From contig JAEYTW010000771.1 in NCBI GenBank assembly GCA_023433835.1, positions 1 to 7,545 of the forward strand: DNA of 7,545 nucleotides, given 5' to 3'. A model generated the notes under the pieces. That model was not told where the DNA came from, made no database searches, and was given only the letters and a program-made list of their open reading frames with translations. The DNA comes from Pseudomonadota bacterium. GTDB taxonomy: Bacteria; Pseudomonadota; Alphaproteobacteria; Ferrovibrionales; Ferrovibrionaceae. The position numbers were made by a program, and so were the translations under genes. Shown here in pieces: positions 1-5,397 of this stretch (its first letter is position 1; each line of letters starts with the position of its first letter).

Positions 1-261
1 CGCGAACACCGCGCGCGCCTCGCCGCTGCGGATCACCGCCACCCGTGTCCCGTCGATCGCGACGTCGGGCCCCAGCAGCACCGCGGCGGCGCCGCGGGCC
101 AGTGCATCCTCGATATAGCGCGCGCCGTCATCCCTGGCGCCCGCGAGGGCCGCGAACAGGAAACCCGGCCGGACCTCGCGGCTGTCGGCGGTCAGGCCGG
201 CGATCTCGGGATCGCCGCTCACCTGGCCGTCGATGCCGGTCATGAGGTCAGTTAGACGCAA
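1..261 (-). CDS. murE: MurE, UDP-MurNAc-tripeptide ligase (N-terminal 87 codons; 3' end outside window)
   Basis: Cytoplasmic ATP-dependent ligase that adds the third residue, meso-diaminopimelate in Gram-negatives, to UDP-MurNAc-L-Ala-D-Glu. Only the N-terminal UDP-binding domain is in the window. It shows the family signature LTADSREVRPGFLFAAL (residues 23-39) followed by DDGARYIEDALARGAAAVL. The ATP-binding and central ligase domains lie beyond position 1. I chose TTG at 261 rather than ATG at 243. The TTG start gives LRLTDLM, which resembles the usual MurE N-terminus (M-[RK]-L-x-D-L), and has GGAG seven bases upstream; the ATG has no good ribosome binding site. With the TTG start the gene overlaps the end of ftsI by 14 bases, consistent with one dcw operon. 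The gene identity is secure; the start is an inference. Confidence 0.9.
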   Translation of the reverse strand, partial: MRLTDLMTGIDGQVSGDPEIAGLTADSREVRPGFLFAALAGARDDGARYIEDALARGAAAVLLGPDVAIDGTRVAVIRSGEARAVFA

Positions 262-2032
262 TCTTCTTCTCCGATTGCGGCGCGTGGACGCCGAGCGACA
301 TCACCTGCTGGACCTGCGGGCTGTTGTCGTCGACCGGCTCGACCCCGAGGATCGGCGCGATGCGCGAGATGACGCGGCCGACGGTCGGGGCCGAATTCCA
401 GCCGGCGGTGGCAAAGCCGTAGGTTTCCTTGCGGCCCTTGGGCTCGTCCAGCACGCCGATCACGAGGTAGCGCGGCTTGTTCAGCGGGAACACGCCCACG
501 AACGAGGTCATCAGCTTCTTGCGCATGTAGCCGCCATGCGCGCCGACCTTTTCCGAGGTGCCGGTCTTGCCGCCGACCAGATAGCCGTCGACCGCGGCCT
601 GCTTGCCGGTGCCCTCGTCGACCACGAGATACATCATCTTGCGCATCAGGTCCGACACGTCCTGGCGGATGACGCGGGTGCCGGGTATCGCCACGCCGTC
701 GGGGCGCTTCAGCAGCGTCGGCTGACGCAGGATGCCGCCATTGGCGATCGCGGCGGTGGCGACGCCGAGCTGCAGGGGCGAGATCGACAGGCCGTGGCCG
801 AACGAGATCGTCATGGTCTCGACGGTCTTCCAGTTGCGCGGCACCAGCGGCGCGCCGATCTCGGGCAACTCGATCTGCGCCTTCTTCAGGAGGCCCAGGC
901 GGTCGAGGAAGGCGCGCTGCACGGCCGGGCCGGCTTCGACCGCCATCTTGGCCGAGCCGATGTTGGACGAATACTTGTAGATCTCGGGAACGGTCAGCCA
1001 GCGGTTCTTGGCATGGTCGTCCTTGATCGTGAAGCGGCCGACCACGATCGGGCGGCTGGCATCGTAGGACGAGTTGATCTTGGCGTTGCCGTTCTCGAGG
1101 ACCATCGCGGTGTTGATGGTCTTCATCGTCGAACCCATCTCGTAGACGCCGAGGGTGATTCGATTGAAGCGCGCCTCGTCGGTGGCCGTGCCGGGGCGGA
1201 TCGGATCGAAATCGGGCAGCGAGACCAGGCCCAGCACTTCGCCGGTGTTGATGTCGAGCACCAGGCCGCCGCCGCCGATCGCGTCGAAATATTCGACCGA
1301 GCGGGCGACCTCGTCGCGCAGCGCGTGCTGGACGCGCAGATCGAGGGCCAGTTCGAGCGGTTCGCCGGCCTTGGCGGTATCGCGCAGTTCCTCGTCCATC
1401 GTCTGCTCGATGCCCGAGATGCCGCGGCGGTCGATATCGGTATAGCCGACGACATGCACGGCGAGCGGCCCGAGCGGATAGAGCCGCCGCTCCTCGTCCT
1501 GGAACATCAGCCCGGGCAGGCCGAGGCGGTTGATCTCGTATTGCTGGCGCGGCGTCAGGTTGCGCTTGAGCCAGACGAAGCTCTTGCCCGAACCCAGGCG
1601 GGCCACCAGTTCCTCGCGCGGCAGATCGGGCAGCACGGTCAGGAGGCGGCTGGCGGTCTCGTCCGGGTTGCCGATCTGGCGCGTATCGGCGTAGAGCGAG
1701 GCCATGCGCAGGTTGGTCGCGATCATCGTGCCGTTGCGGTCGGTGATCGTGCGCCGCTCCATCGCCGGGGCGAAACCGCGGGCCGAGCCGCCGTCGCCGC
1801 GCGCCATCGAGGGTTCCGACACCAGGCTCGCCGGCACGGTCAGCCAGGCCAGCCGGCCGACCAGCACGACGAACACGCCGGCAAACAGCATGCCGCCGAA
1901 CACCAGGCGGCCGCGGCCGGTATCGACCGCTTCCTTCATGCGGCCGTCGAGCTTGACGAGGCTCGGCCGGGCCGAGATGTCGGCCGGGGTGCAGGTCGGC
2001 TTCGGCTTGGGCTTGCGGAAACGGCCGATCAT
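248..2032 (-). CDS. ftsI: FtsI / PBP3, septal peptidoglycan transpeptidase
   Basis: Class B penicillin-binding protein, 594 aa, the D,D-transpeptidase that cross-links septal peptidoglycan in the periplasm as part of the divisome. A basic cytoplasmic N-terminus is followed by one membrane segment (about residues 43-66, LVFGGMLFAGVFVVLVGRLA). Then come the PBP dimerisation region (about 95-270, with RTITDRNGTMIATNL) and the transpeptidase domain. The three catalytic motifs are intact: STMK at 301-304 (Ser301 nucleophile), SSN at 355-357 and KTGT at 489-492. Length is normal for the family. The reading frame is open far upstream to 2272, but that part lies out of frame inside ftsL. The start is set at ATG 2032, whose ATG overlaps the ftsL TGA as ATGA. 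There is no clear ribosome binding site, so translation is probably coupled to ftsL. Confidence 0.97.
   Translation of the reverse strand: MIGRFRKPKPKPTCTPADISARPSLVKLDGRMKEAVDTGRGRLVFGGMLFAGVFVVLVGRLAWLTVPASLVSEPSMARGDGGSARGFAPAMERRTITDRNGTMIATNLRMASLYADTRQIGNPDETASRLLTVLPDLPREELVARLGSGKSFVWLKRNLTPRQQYEINRLGLPGLMFQDEERRLYPLGPLAVHVVGYTDIDRRGISGIEQTMDEELRDTAKAGEPLELALDLRVQHALRDEVARSVEYFDAIGGGGLVLDINTGEVLGLVSLPDFDPIRPGTATDEARFNRITLGVYEMGSTMKTINTAMVLENGNAKINSSYDASRPIVVGRFTIKDDHAKNRWLTVPEIYKYSSNIGSAKMAVEAGPAVQRAFLDRLGLLKKAQIELPEIGAPLVPRNWKTVETMTISFGHGLSISPLQLGVATAAIANGGILRQPTLLKRPDGVAIPGTRVIRQDVSDLMRKMMYLVVDEGTGKQAAVDGYLVGGKTGTSEKVGAHGGYMRKKLMTSFVGVFPLNKPRYLVIGVLDEPKGRKETYGFATAGWNSAPTVGRVISRIAPILGVEPVDDNSPQVQQVMSLGVHAPQSEKKIASN
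269..272 (-). promoter_or_regulatory. Shine-Dalgarno GGAG for the TTG start of murE
   Basis: On the minus strand GGAGAAGAAGA runs directly into TTG at 261-259, so GGAG is seven bases from the start codon. It lies inside the last codons of ftsI. This site decides between the TTG start at 261 and the internal ATG at 243. Confidence 0.6.
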
Positions 2033-2433
2033 GGCTGCACCGAAGCGGGCTTGACGACGGGTTTGACGGCGGGGCCGAGCGGCCTGGCCGCGGGCTTGGG
2101 CGGCTGGCGCGGGCCGGACTTCGGCGCCTGCGCGGCCAGCGTCGCGGCGGCGGCACCGAACAGCGGCATCTCGGCCAGCGGAATGATCTGGCGCGCCTTG
2201 ACGGTGGCGAATTCCGGCAGGTAGCGCTCGACCCGCTCCTGCAGCACGTCCGGCCGGGTCATGTAGGACCATTCCGCATTCAGCACTTCGATATTCTCGC
2301 GCTCCTGCGCCAGCTGGCGGTTCATGCCGGCCAGCCGGTCGTCGAGGCGCTGAACCTCGTAGGACAGCTGATAGAGGCCGTAGGAGACGCCGCCGGTCAG
2401 GGCCAGGGCGACGAAGGTGACGGCGCGGCTCAT
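2029..2433 (-). CDS. ftsL: FtsL, cell division protein
   Basis: Small bitopic inner-membrane divisome protein (134 aa) that in characterised bacteria forms a complex with FtsB and FtsQ and helps activate FtsWI. Residues 5-22 form the membrane segment. Residues 23-55 are a heptad-like coiled coil (VQRLDDRLAGMNRQLAQE). The motif LNAEWSYMTRPDVLQERVERYL (51-72, minor gaps allowed) is typical of alphaproteobacterial FtsL. The C-terminal 35 or so residues are a low-complexity Pro/Ala/Lys tail. The start has a strong GGAGG (2445-2441) seven bases upstream. The ATG overlaps the rsmH stop as ATGA, and the stop overlaps the ftsI start in the same way. FtsL diverges quickly in sequence, so position between rsmH and ftsI is an important part of the call. 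Confidence 0.92.
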   Translation of the reverse strand: MSRAVTFVALALTGGVSYGLYQLSYEVQRLDDRLAGMNRQLAQERENIEVLNAEWSYMTRPDVLQERVERYLPEFATVKARQIIPLAEMPLFGAAAATLAAQAPKSGPRQPPKPAARPLGPAVKPVVKPASVQP

Positions 2434-3413
2434 GCTGCGACCTCCAGGTCGTCGCCGGGCCAGGCCGGCGCCTCGGTCCGAACGGCTGCCCGCAGCTTGG
2501 CCGAACGCGCCCGCGGATTGGCCGCGGTCTCGGCCGCCGTGGGCGCGACGACGCCTTTGTGCACCAGCCGGAACGACGGCTGGCGGATAACCTGGCCCTG
2601 CGGCGGCAGGTGGCGGGAACCGCCCCCGCCCTTGCCGGTCCGGCGATCGAGGAAATGCTTCACGACGCGATCCTCGAGGGAATGAAAGGTGACGACGGCA
2701 AGCCGACCGGCCGGCCGCAGCAGATGTTCGGCGGCGGCAAGGCCCCGGCGCAGTTCGCCCAGCTCGTCGTTGACCGCGATGCGCAGCGCCTGGAACGTGC
2801 GGGTGGCACCGTGATGGCCGGGCTCGGACCGCACGACCCGGGCGACGATCGCGGCGAGCTGCGCGGTGCGCGTGATCGGCGCCTCGGCCCGGGCATGAAC
2901 GATGGCGCGGGCGACGTGGCGCGAGCGGCGCTCCTCGCCGTAGAGATAGATCAGGTCGGCCAGCTCGGCTTCCGGCAGCGTGTTGACCAGATCGGCGGCG
3001 CTGTCGCCCCGGGCGCCCATGCGCATGTCGAGCGGGCCGTCGTTCATGAAGCTGAAGCCGCGCTCGGCCTCGTCGATCTGCATCGACGAGACGCCGATAT
3101 CGAGCGCGATGCCGTCGACCGCGTCGATGCCGGCCTCGGCCAGCAATGCCGCCATGTCGCCGAACCGCCCCTCGATCACGGTCAGCCGCCCTGCCGCCTC
3201 GCCTTCCAGCGCCCGGCCGATGGCGATGGCGCGCGGGTCACGGTCGATGCCGATCACCCGGCAATCCGCCGCCGCCAGGATCGCGCGGGTATAACCCGCC
3301 GCGCCCAGCGTGCCGTCGACGACCAGGTCGCCGGCCTGCGGGTTCAGCGCCGCGACGACCTCGCCGAGCAGGACGGAGATATGCGGCTGGCCGGTCATGA
3401 CAGTCGCGGTCAT
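2430..3413 (-). CDS. rsmH: RsmH (MraW), 16S rRNA (cytosine1402-N4)-methyltransferase
   Basis: SAM-dependent methyltransferase (327 aa) that modifies N4 of C1402 in the P site of 16S rRNA. The family motifs appear in order: HISVLLGEVV (11-20), the SAM loop DGTLGAAGYT (33-42), GIDRDP (55-60), DIGVSSMQ (105-112), GFSFMNDGPLDMRM (119-132), FQALRIAVNDEL (207-218), VVTFHSLEDRVVK (240-252) and the C-terminal NPRARSAKLRA (299-309). The frame stays open upstream through mraZ to 3905, but homology begins only near here. I chose ATG 3413, which forms an ATGA overlap with the mraZ stop. ATG 3398, five codons in, is the alternative; neither has a strong ribosome binding site, which points to coupling with mraZ translation. 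Confidence 0.97.
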   Translation of the reverse strand: MTATVMTGQPHISVLLGEVVAALNPQAGDLVVDGTLGAAGYTRAILAAADCRVIGIDRDPRAIAIGRALEGEAAGRLTVIEGRFGDMAALLAEAGIDAVDGIALDIGVSSMQIDEAERGFSFMNDGPLDMRMGARGDSAADLVNTLPEAELADLIYLYGEERRSRHVARAIVHARAEAPITRTAQLAAIVARVVRSEPGHHGATRTFQALRIAVNDELGELRRGLAAAEHLLRPAGRLAVVTFHSLEDRVVKHFLDRRTGKGGGGSRHLPPQGQVIRQPSFRLVHKGVVAPTAAETAANPRARSAKLRAAVRTEAPAWPGDDLEVAA

Positions 3414-3841
3414 GACGGGCGCCCCATGCGGGCTTCGCGGGCGCGGGCCGCGGCCTGGGACTGACGCTCGGCCCAGCCCTCCGGGCTCCACAGCATGAAG
3501 CTCTTGCGCATGCCGGTGAACACGACGGTGTCGGTCAGCCCGGCATGGCCGATCATTTCCTCGGGCAGGACGATGCGGCCCCCCTCGTCCCATTCCAGCC
3601 GGCGCACGTTCGGGACCAGCGCCATGGTGCGGTCCTCGCGCTCGACTTCCGGCAGGCCGTCCCATTCGGCCAGCAACCCGTCGAGATAGCTGCCGGTGCC
3701 GCCCTCGACCGCCTGATGGAACAGGTTCGGGAACAGCACGGCCCCTTCCCAGCCGTCGGCCTTCAACAAGGCACGGAATTCGGCCGGGACGGAGACCCGC
3801 CCCTTCCGATCCAGCTTGTTGGTGTAGGTGCCGACGAACAT
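3410..3841 (-). CDS. mraZ: MraZ, transcriptional regulator of the dcw cluster
   Basis: DNA-binding protein of the SpoVT/AbrB fold, first gene of the dcw cluster. In E. coli it binds short direct repeats upstream of its own gene and represses the cluster. This copy is 143 aa with the expected two AbrB-like halves: TNKLDRKGRVSVPAEFR (7-23) and DEGGRIVLPEEMIGHAGL (85-102), each with the D-x-x-G-R-[IV]-x-[LV]-P core. A charged Ala/Arg-rich tail (124-143) follows. The start ATG at 3841 has GGGGAG (3858-3853) about 11 bases upstream. The stop overlaps the rsmH ATG. The probable autoregulatory site is the phased ATGGG array at 3912-3956. Confidence 0.96.
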   Translation of the reverse strand: MFVGTYTNKLDRKGRVSVPAEFRALLKADGWEGAVLFPNLFHQAVEGGTGSYLDGLLAEWDGLPEVEREDRTMALVPNVRRLEWDEGGRIVLPEEMIGHAGLTDTVVFTGMRKSFMLWSPEGWAERQSQAAARAREARMGRPS

Positions 3842-3911
3842 GCGGCCGAACTCTCCCCGCTTCCATGTCCCTTGCCGCCCCGCAGCGGCCCCCTGCCAAC
3901 GGCATCGCTGA

Positions 3912-3956
3912 CAGGGAATTTATGGGACGTCATGGGATAGCATGGTACTCGATGGG
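3912..3956 (+). repeat. Phased ATGGG direct repeats, putative MraZ operator (MraZ box)
   Basis: On the plus strand ATGGG occurs at 3922-3926, 3932-3936 and 3952-3956, with a one-mismatch copy ATGGT at 3942-3946 and a weaker in-phase CAGGG at 3912-3916. The period is exactly 10 bases (five-base motif, five-base spacer). Established: E. coli MraZ binds TGGG-type direct repeats with five-base spacers upstream of mraZ. Seen here: same motif core, same period, same place. The motifs read on the strand opposite to mraZ. They cover the spacer, -10 and likely start site of the candidate mraZ promoter, which would suit autorepression (inference). Confidence 0.75.
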
Positions 3957-3963
3957 TCGTCAA
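3934..3963 (-). promoter_or_regulatory. Candidate sigma-70-type promoter of mraZ and the dcw cluster
   Basis: The minus strand carries TTGACG (3963-3958), an 18-base spacer and TATCCC (3939-3934). The -35 is good, the -10 is weak (three of six). Transcription would begin near 3927, leaving a leader of about 85 bases before mraZ. The phased ATGGG array overlaps the promoter. Placement is an inference from motif match only. Confidence 0.4.
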
Positions 3964-4076
3964 CGCCACGTTAACCGTAAAACCTAGGAAAATAGCGGTT
4001 CTCAGGCGATTTCCTGTTCGGCACGGCCGTCCAGGGACGCATCGATTTCGTCGCAATTTGGGGGTTTTCGCTCTTG

Positions 4077-4102
4077 GGAACCCATGCTCGTCCCATGGCG
4101 TT
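4077..4102 (+). promoter_or_regulatory. Candidate sigma-EcfG general-stress promoter
   Basis: GGAAC at 4077-4081, a 17-base spacer and CGTT at 4099-4102 match the alphaproteobacterial EcfG consensus (GGAAC-N16-17-CGTT) exactly. The expected start site near 4110 leaves a leader of about 45 bases ending in a strong AGGAGG. The downstream DUF883-like and holin-like pair resembles E. coli yqjD-yqjE, and yqjD belongs to the RpoS stress regulon there, so stress control is plausible. Direct evidence is the motif match only. Confidence 0.6.
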
Positions 4103-4138
4103 CCACTGGCCGTCCTCAAGCGTTCCCGTTCCTGCCCC

Positions 4139-4144
4139 AGGAGG
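4139..4144 (+). promoter_or_regulatory. Shine-Dalgarno AGGAGG fixing the start of the DUF883-like gene
   Basis: A full AGGAGG lies nine bases before ATG 4154. It settles the start at 4154 although the frame is open further upstream. Confidence 0.75.
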
Positions 4145-4153
4145 CCCGAAATC

Positions 4154-4444
4154 ATGACCACCAAGTCCGCCGCCGAGACGATCGAGAACGCCGCGCCCGA
4201 TCTGGAAAAGGATCTGGCCGCGCTGCGCAGCGATTTTGCCCGGGTCAAATCCGATATCAGCCGCATCACCCAGGCCCTGGGCCAGCGCGTCGGCGAGAAG
4301 GTCGACGGCGCGGTCGAGGAAGCCGCCGTGATGAGCCGCGCCGGCATCGACACCGTCGAGGCCAAGATTCATGAACGCCCGCTGACCTCGATCCTGATCG
4401 CGTTCGGCGTCGGGATCCTGATCGGCAAGCTGGTCGACCGTTGA
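4154..4444 (+). CDS. DUF883/ElaB-YqjD-like membrane-anchored protein
   Basis: Small protein of 96 aa. Residues 1-70 are charged and helical, with an amphipathic heptad pattern (APDLEKDLAALRSDFARVK and onward), so probably a coiled coil in the cytoplasm. The C-terminus is a single membrane segment with a short basic end (RPLTSILIAFGVGILIGKLV, about 75-94). This matches the ElaB/YqjD/DUF883 layout: a soluble helical N-terminus and a glycine-rich C-terminal anchor beginning at a proline. Established: E. coli YqjD is an inner-membrane protein that associates with ribosomes in stationary phase. Whether this one does so is inference. The gene is preceded by AGGAGG and an EcfG-like promoter, and is followed without a gap by a holin-like gene, the same order as yqjD-yqjE in E. 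coli. Confidence 0.85.
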   Translation: MTTKSAAETIENAAPDLEKDLAALRSDFARVKSDISRITQALGQRVGEKVDGAVEEAAVMSRAGIDTVEAKIHERPLTSILIAFGVGILIGKLVDR

Positions 4445-4449
4445 GCCCG

Positions 4450-4950
4450 ATGCTCACGCCGCTGCTGCTGTCCGCCGCTGCACCGGCAGTGGCGGCGGCA
4501 CGGGCGGAGGCGCGGCGCCTCGCCTGGCGCGGCGCCCTCCTCCTCTGCGCGATCGGCGTCGCCATCATCGGCATCGGCTTCTGCGCCCTGGCGGCCTACC
4601 GCGCCCTCGCCCTCGACATGGGCGAGCCCAAGGCCGCCGCGGTGATCGCCGCCAGCCTGCTGACCCTTGCCGTCCTGCTGGTGCTGGCCGAAATCTCGAT
4701 CGGCCGCCATCGGCGGCTGCTGCACGCCGTGCCGCAACATCCGCCGGGCATCACCTCGGCCGAGATCGCGGCCGTGGCGATGGCGCTGCAGGCCAAGGCC
4801 GGTGCCGCCAAGGAGAAGGTGGGGGAAAAGCTGCAGGCCAATTCGGTGCCGCTGACCATCGCGGCGCTCGCCGCCGGTGCCGCCATCGGCTACAGCCCGG
4901 CGTTGCGCGACGCGCTTGCAAGCCTTGTCGGCCTGGGGTCGAAAAAGTAA
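4450..4950 (+). CDS. YqjE/phage-holin-superfamily-like membrane protein
   Basis: Protein of 166 aa. After an amphipathic start and a basic helix (RAEARRLAWR, 18-27) come two hydrophobic segments, about 28-55 (LLLCAIGVAIIGIGFCALAA) and 62-83 (AAAVIAASLLTLAVLLVLAE). A soluble Ala/Lys-rich helix (102-130) and a weaker hydrophobic Gly/Ala stretch (133-148) follow. The two-helix hairpin after a basic helix is like the Phage_holin_3_6/YqjE family, whose chromosomal members are not phage lysis proteins; no lysin or phage gene is nearby. I chose ATG 4450. A TTG at 4441, overlapping the upstream TGA, would add three residues; neither has a strong ribosome binding site, so coupling to the DUF883-like gene is likely. 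The family assignment rests on topology and context. The final AAA-AAG lysine codons double as the T-run beyond rnpB. Confidence 0.75.
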   Translation: MLTPLLLSAAAPAVAAARAEARRLAWRGALLLCAIGVAIIGIGFCALAAYRALALDMGEPKAAAVIAASLLTLAVLLVLAEISIGRHRRLLHAVPQHPPGITSAEIAAVAMALQAKAGAAKEKVGEKLQANSVPLTIAALAAGAAIGYSPALRDALASLVGLGSKK

Positions 4951-4952
4951 GC

Positions 4953-5338
4953 GTCAGACGGCCTGTAAGCCGGGTTCTGTTCCCCGCCGAAGCGGTTCGA
5001 TGGCCATTCCTCTGGGGCGTCCGTTACCGGACGCCTCGCGCGACCGACCCGGGCGGCGAGCCGGACACAGCCCCGCCCACCGTTGCCGGTGGACTGCCGC
5101 CCCTACTTGGTCTTGCTCCCGGTGGGGTTTGCCGTGCCGATCCCGTTGCCGGGTTCGCGGTGCGCTCTTACCGCACCTTTTCACCCTTACCGGCGATGCC
5201 TTGCGGCAGGCCGGCGGTCCGTTCTCTGTGGCACTTTCCCTAGGGTCGCCCCCGCCGGACGTTATCCGGCACCGTGTCTCCGTGGAGCCCGGACTTTCCT
5301 CACCTGCTTGCGCAAATGCGGCCATCCGGCCGTCTGAC
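4953..5338 (-). ncRNA. rnpB: RNase P RNA, bacterial class A
   Basis: Catalytic RNA of ribonuclease P, which together with the RnpA protein removes 5' leaders from pre-tRNAs. Minus-strand landmarks, 5' to 3': GAGGAAAGTCCGGGCTCC (5301-5284), the universal P4 5' strand; AGTGCCACAGAGAACGGACC in the next conserved block; GGTGCGGTAAGAGCGCACC (near 5177-5157), almost the same as E. coli; GGGAGCAAGACCAAGTAGGG; and ACAGAACCCGGCTTAC (4980-4965), the conserved 3' block. The ends are defined by helix P1, a perfect 11-base pairing of GTCAGACGGCC (5338-5328) with GGCCGTCTGAC (4963-4953). About 386 nt, a normal size for the class. Five Ts (4946-4942) lie shortly beyond the 3' end. The mature ends could differ by a few bases. 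Confidence 0.97.
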
Positions 5339-5346
5339 GGGGTGGA

Positions 5347-5375
5347 CAACTACGCCCACCCCGCCGCCGGGTCAA
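5347..5375 (-). promoter_or_regulatory. Candidate rnpB promoter
   Basis: Minus strand TTGACC (5375-5370), a 17-base spacer and TAGTTG (5352-5347), with eight bases to the predicted RNA 5' end at 5338. The -35 is good and the -10 is weak, but the spacing to the P1 start is exactly as expected. A seven-base inverted repeat (GGGGTGG at 5339-5345 with CCACCCC at 5356-5362) flanks the -10. Confidence 0.55.
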
Positions 5376-5378
5376 CCC

Positions 5379-5395
5379 CGGCCGCGATGCGGCCG
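5379..5395 (-). terminator. Possible hairpin terminator after the YHYH gene
   Basis: A perfect seven-pair stem (5379-5385 with 5389-5395) with a three-base loop follows two bases after the stop codon of the YHYH gene. There is no T-run, so intrinsic termination is uncertain; it may instead stabilise the 3' end, or read-through into rnpB may occur. Confidence 0.35.
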
Positions 5396-5397
5396 CC

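Larger units (their letters stand above)
3842..4153. other. Divergent intergenic control region between mraZ and the DUF883-like gene
   Basis: This 312-base gap holds no gene that I can support. Going left to right it contains the mraZ ribosome binding site (GGGGAG, minus, 3858-3853), a short TGCC/GGCA inverted repeat (3894-3904), the putative MraZ operator and mraZ promoter (3912-3963), a relatively AT-rich patch (about 3970-4000), the EcfG-type promoter for the plus-strand genes (4077-4102) and the AGGAGG ribosome binding site at 4139-4144. The plus-strand frame of the next gene is open back to a TTG at 4058, but nothing supports translation from there. Confidence 0.7.

Noticed and set aside
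233..2224. A 663-codon plus-strand open frame antisense to ftsI, and a 634-codon third-frame minus-strand open frame at 252-2156.
   Set aside because: In very GC-rich DNA, stop codons are rare in the alternative frames. The translations are Arg/Ala/Gly/His-rich low-complexity products with no domain, while the ftsI frame has all PBP motifs.
3414..3905. Upstream extension of the rsmH frame (491 codons in total) and of the ftsI frame to 2272.
   Set aside because: The extensions run out of frame through mraZ and ftsL and have no family similarity; homology and ATGA overlaps support the shorter starts.
3971..3985. TTAACCGT as a CtrA site.
   Set aside because: Only one half-site is present; the second TTAA at the required seven-base spacing is missing.
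4081..4146. A degenerate 11-base periodicity starting with CC (CCCATGCTCGT, CCCATGGCGTT, CCACTGGCCGT, CCTCAAGCGTT, CCCGTTCCTGC).
   Set aside because: Neighbouring units share only about seven of 11 bases in a GC-rich leader, and part of the signal is the EcfG promoter itself. I cannot separate it from chance without comparing relatives.
4450..4950. The holin-like gene as evidence of a prophage or lysis cassette.
   Set aside because: No lysin, tail or integrase gene is near, and the order DUF883-like then holin-like fits the chromosomal yqjD-yqjE pair.
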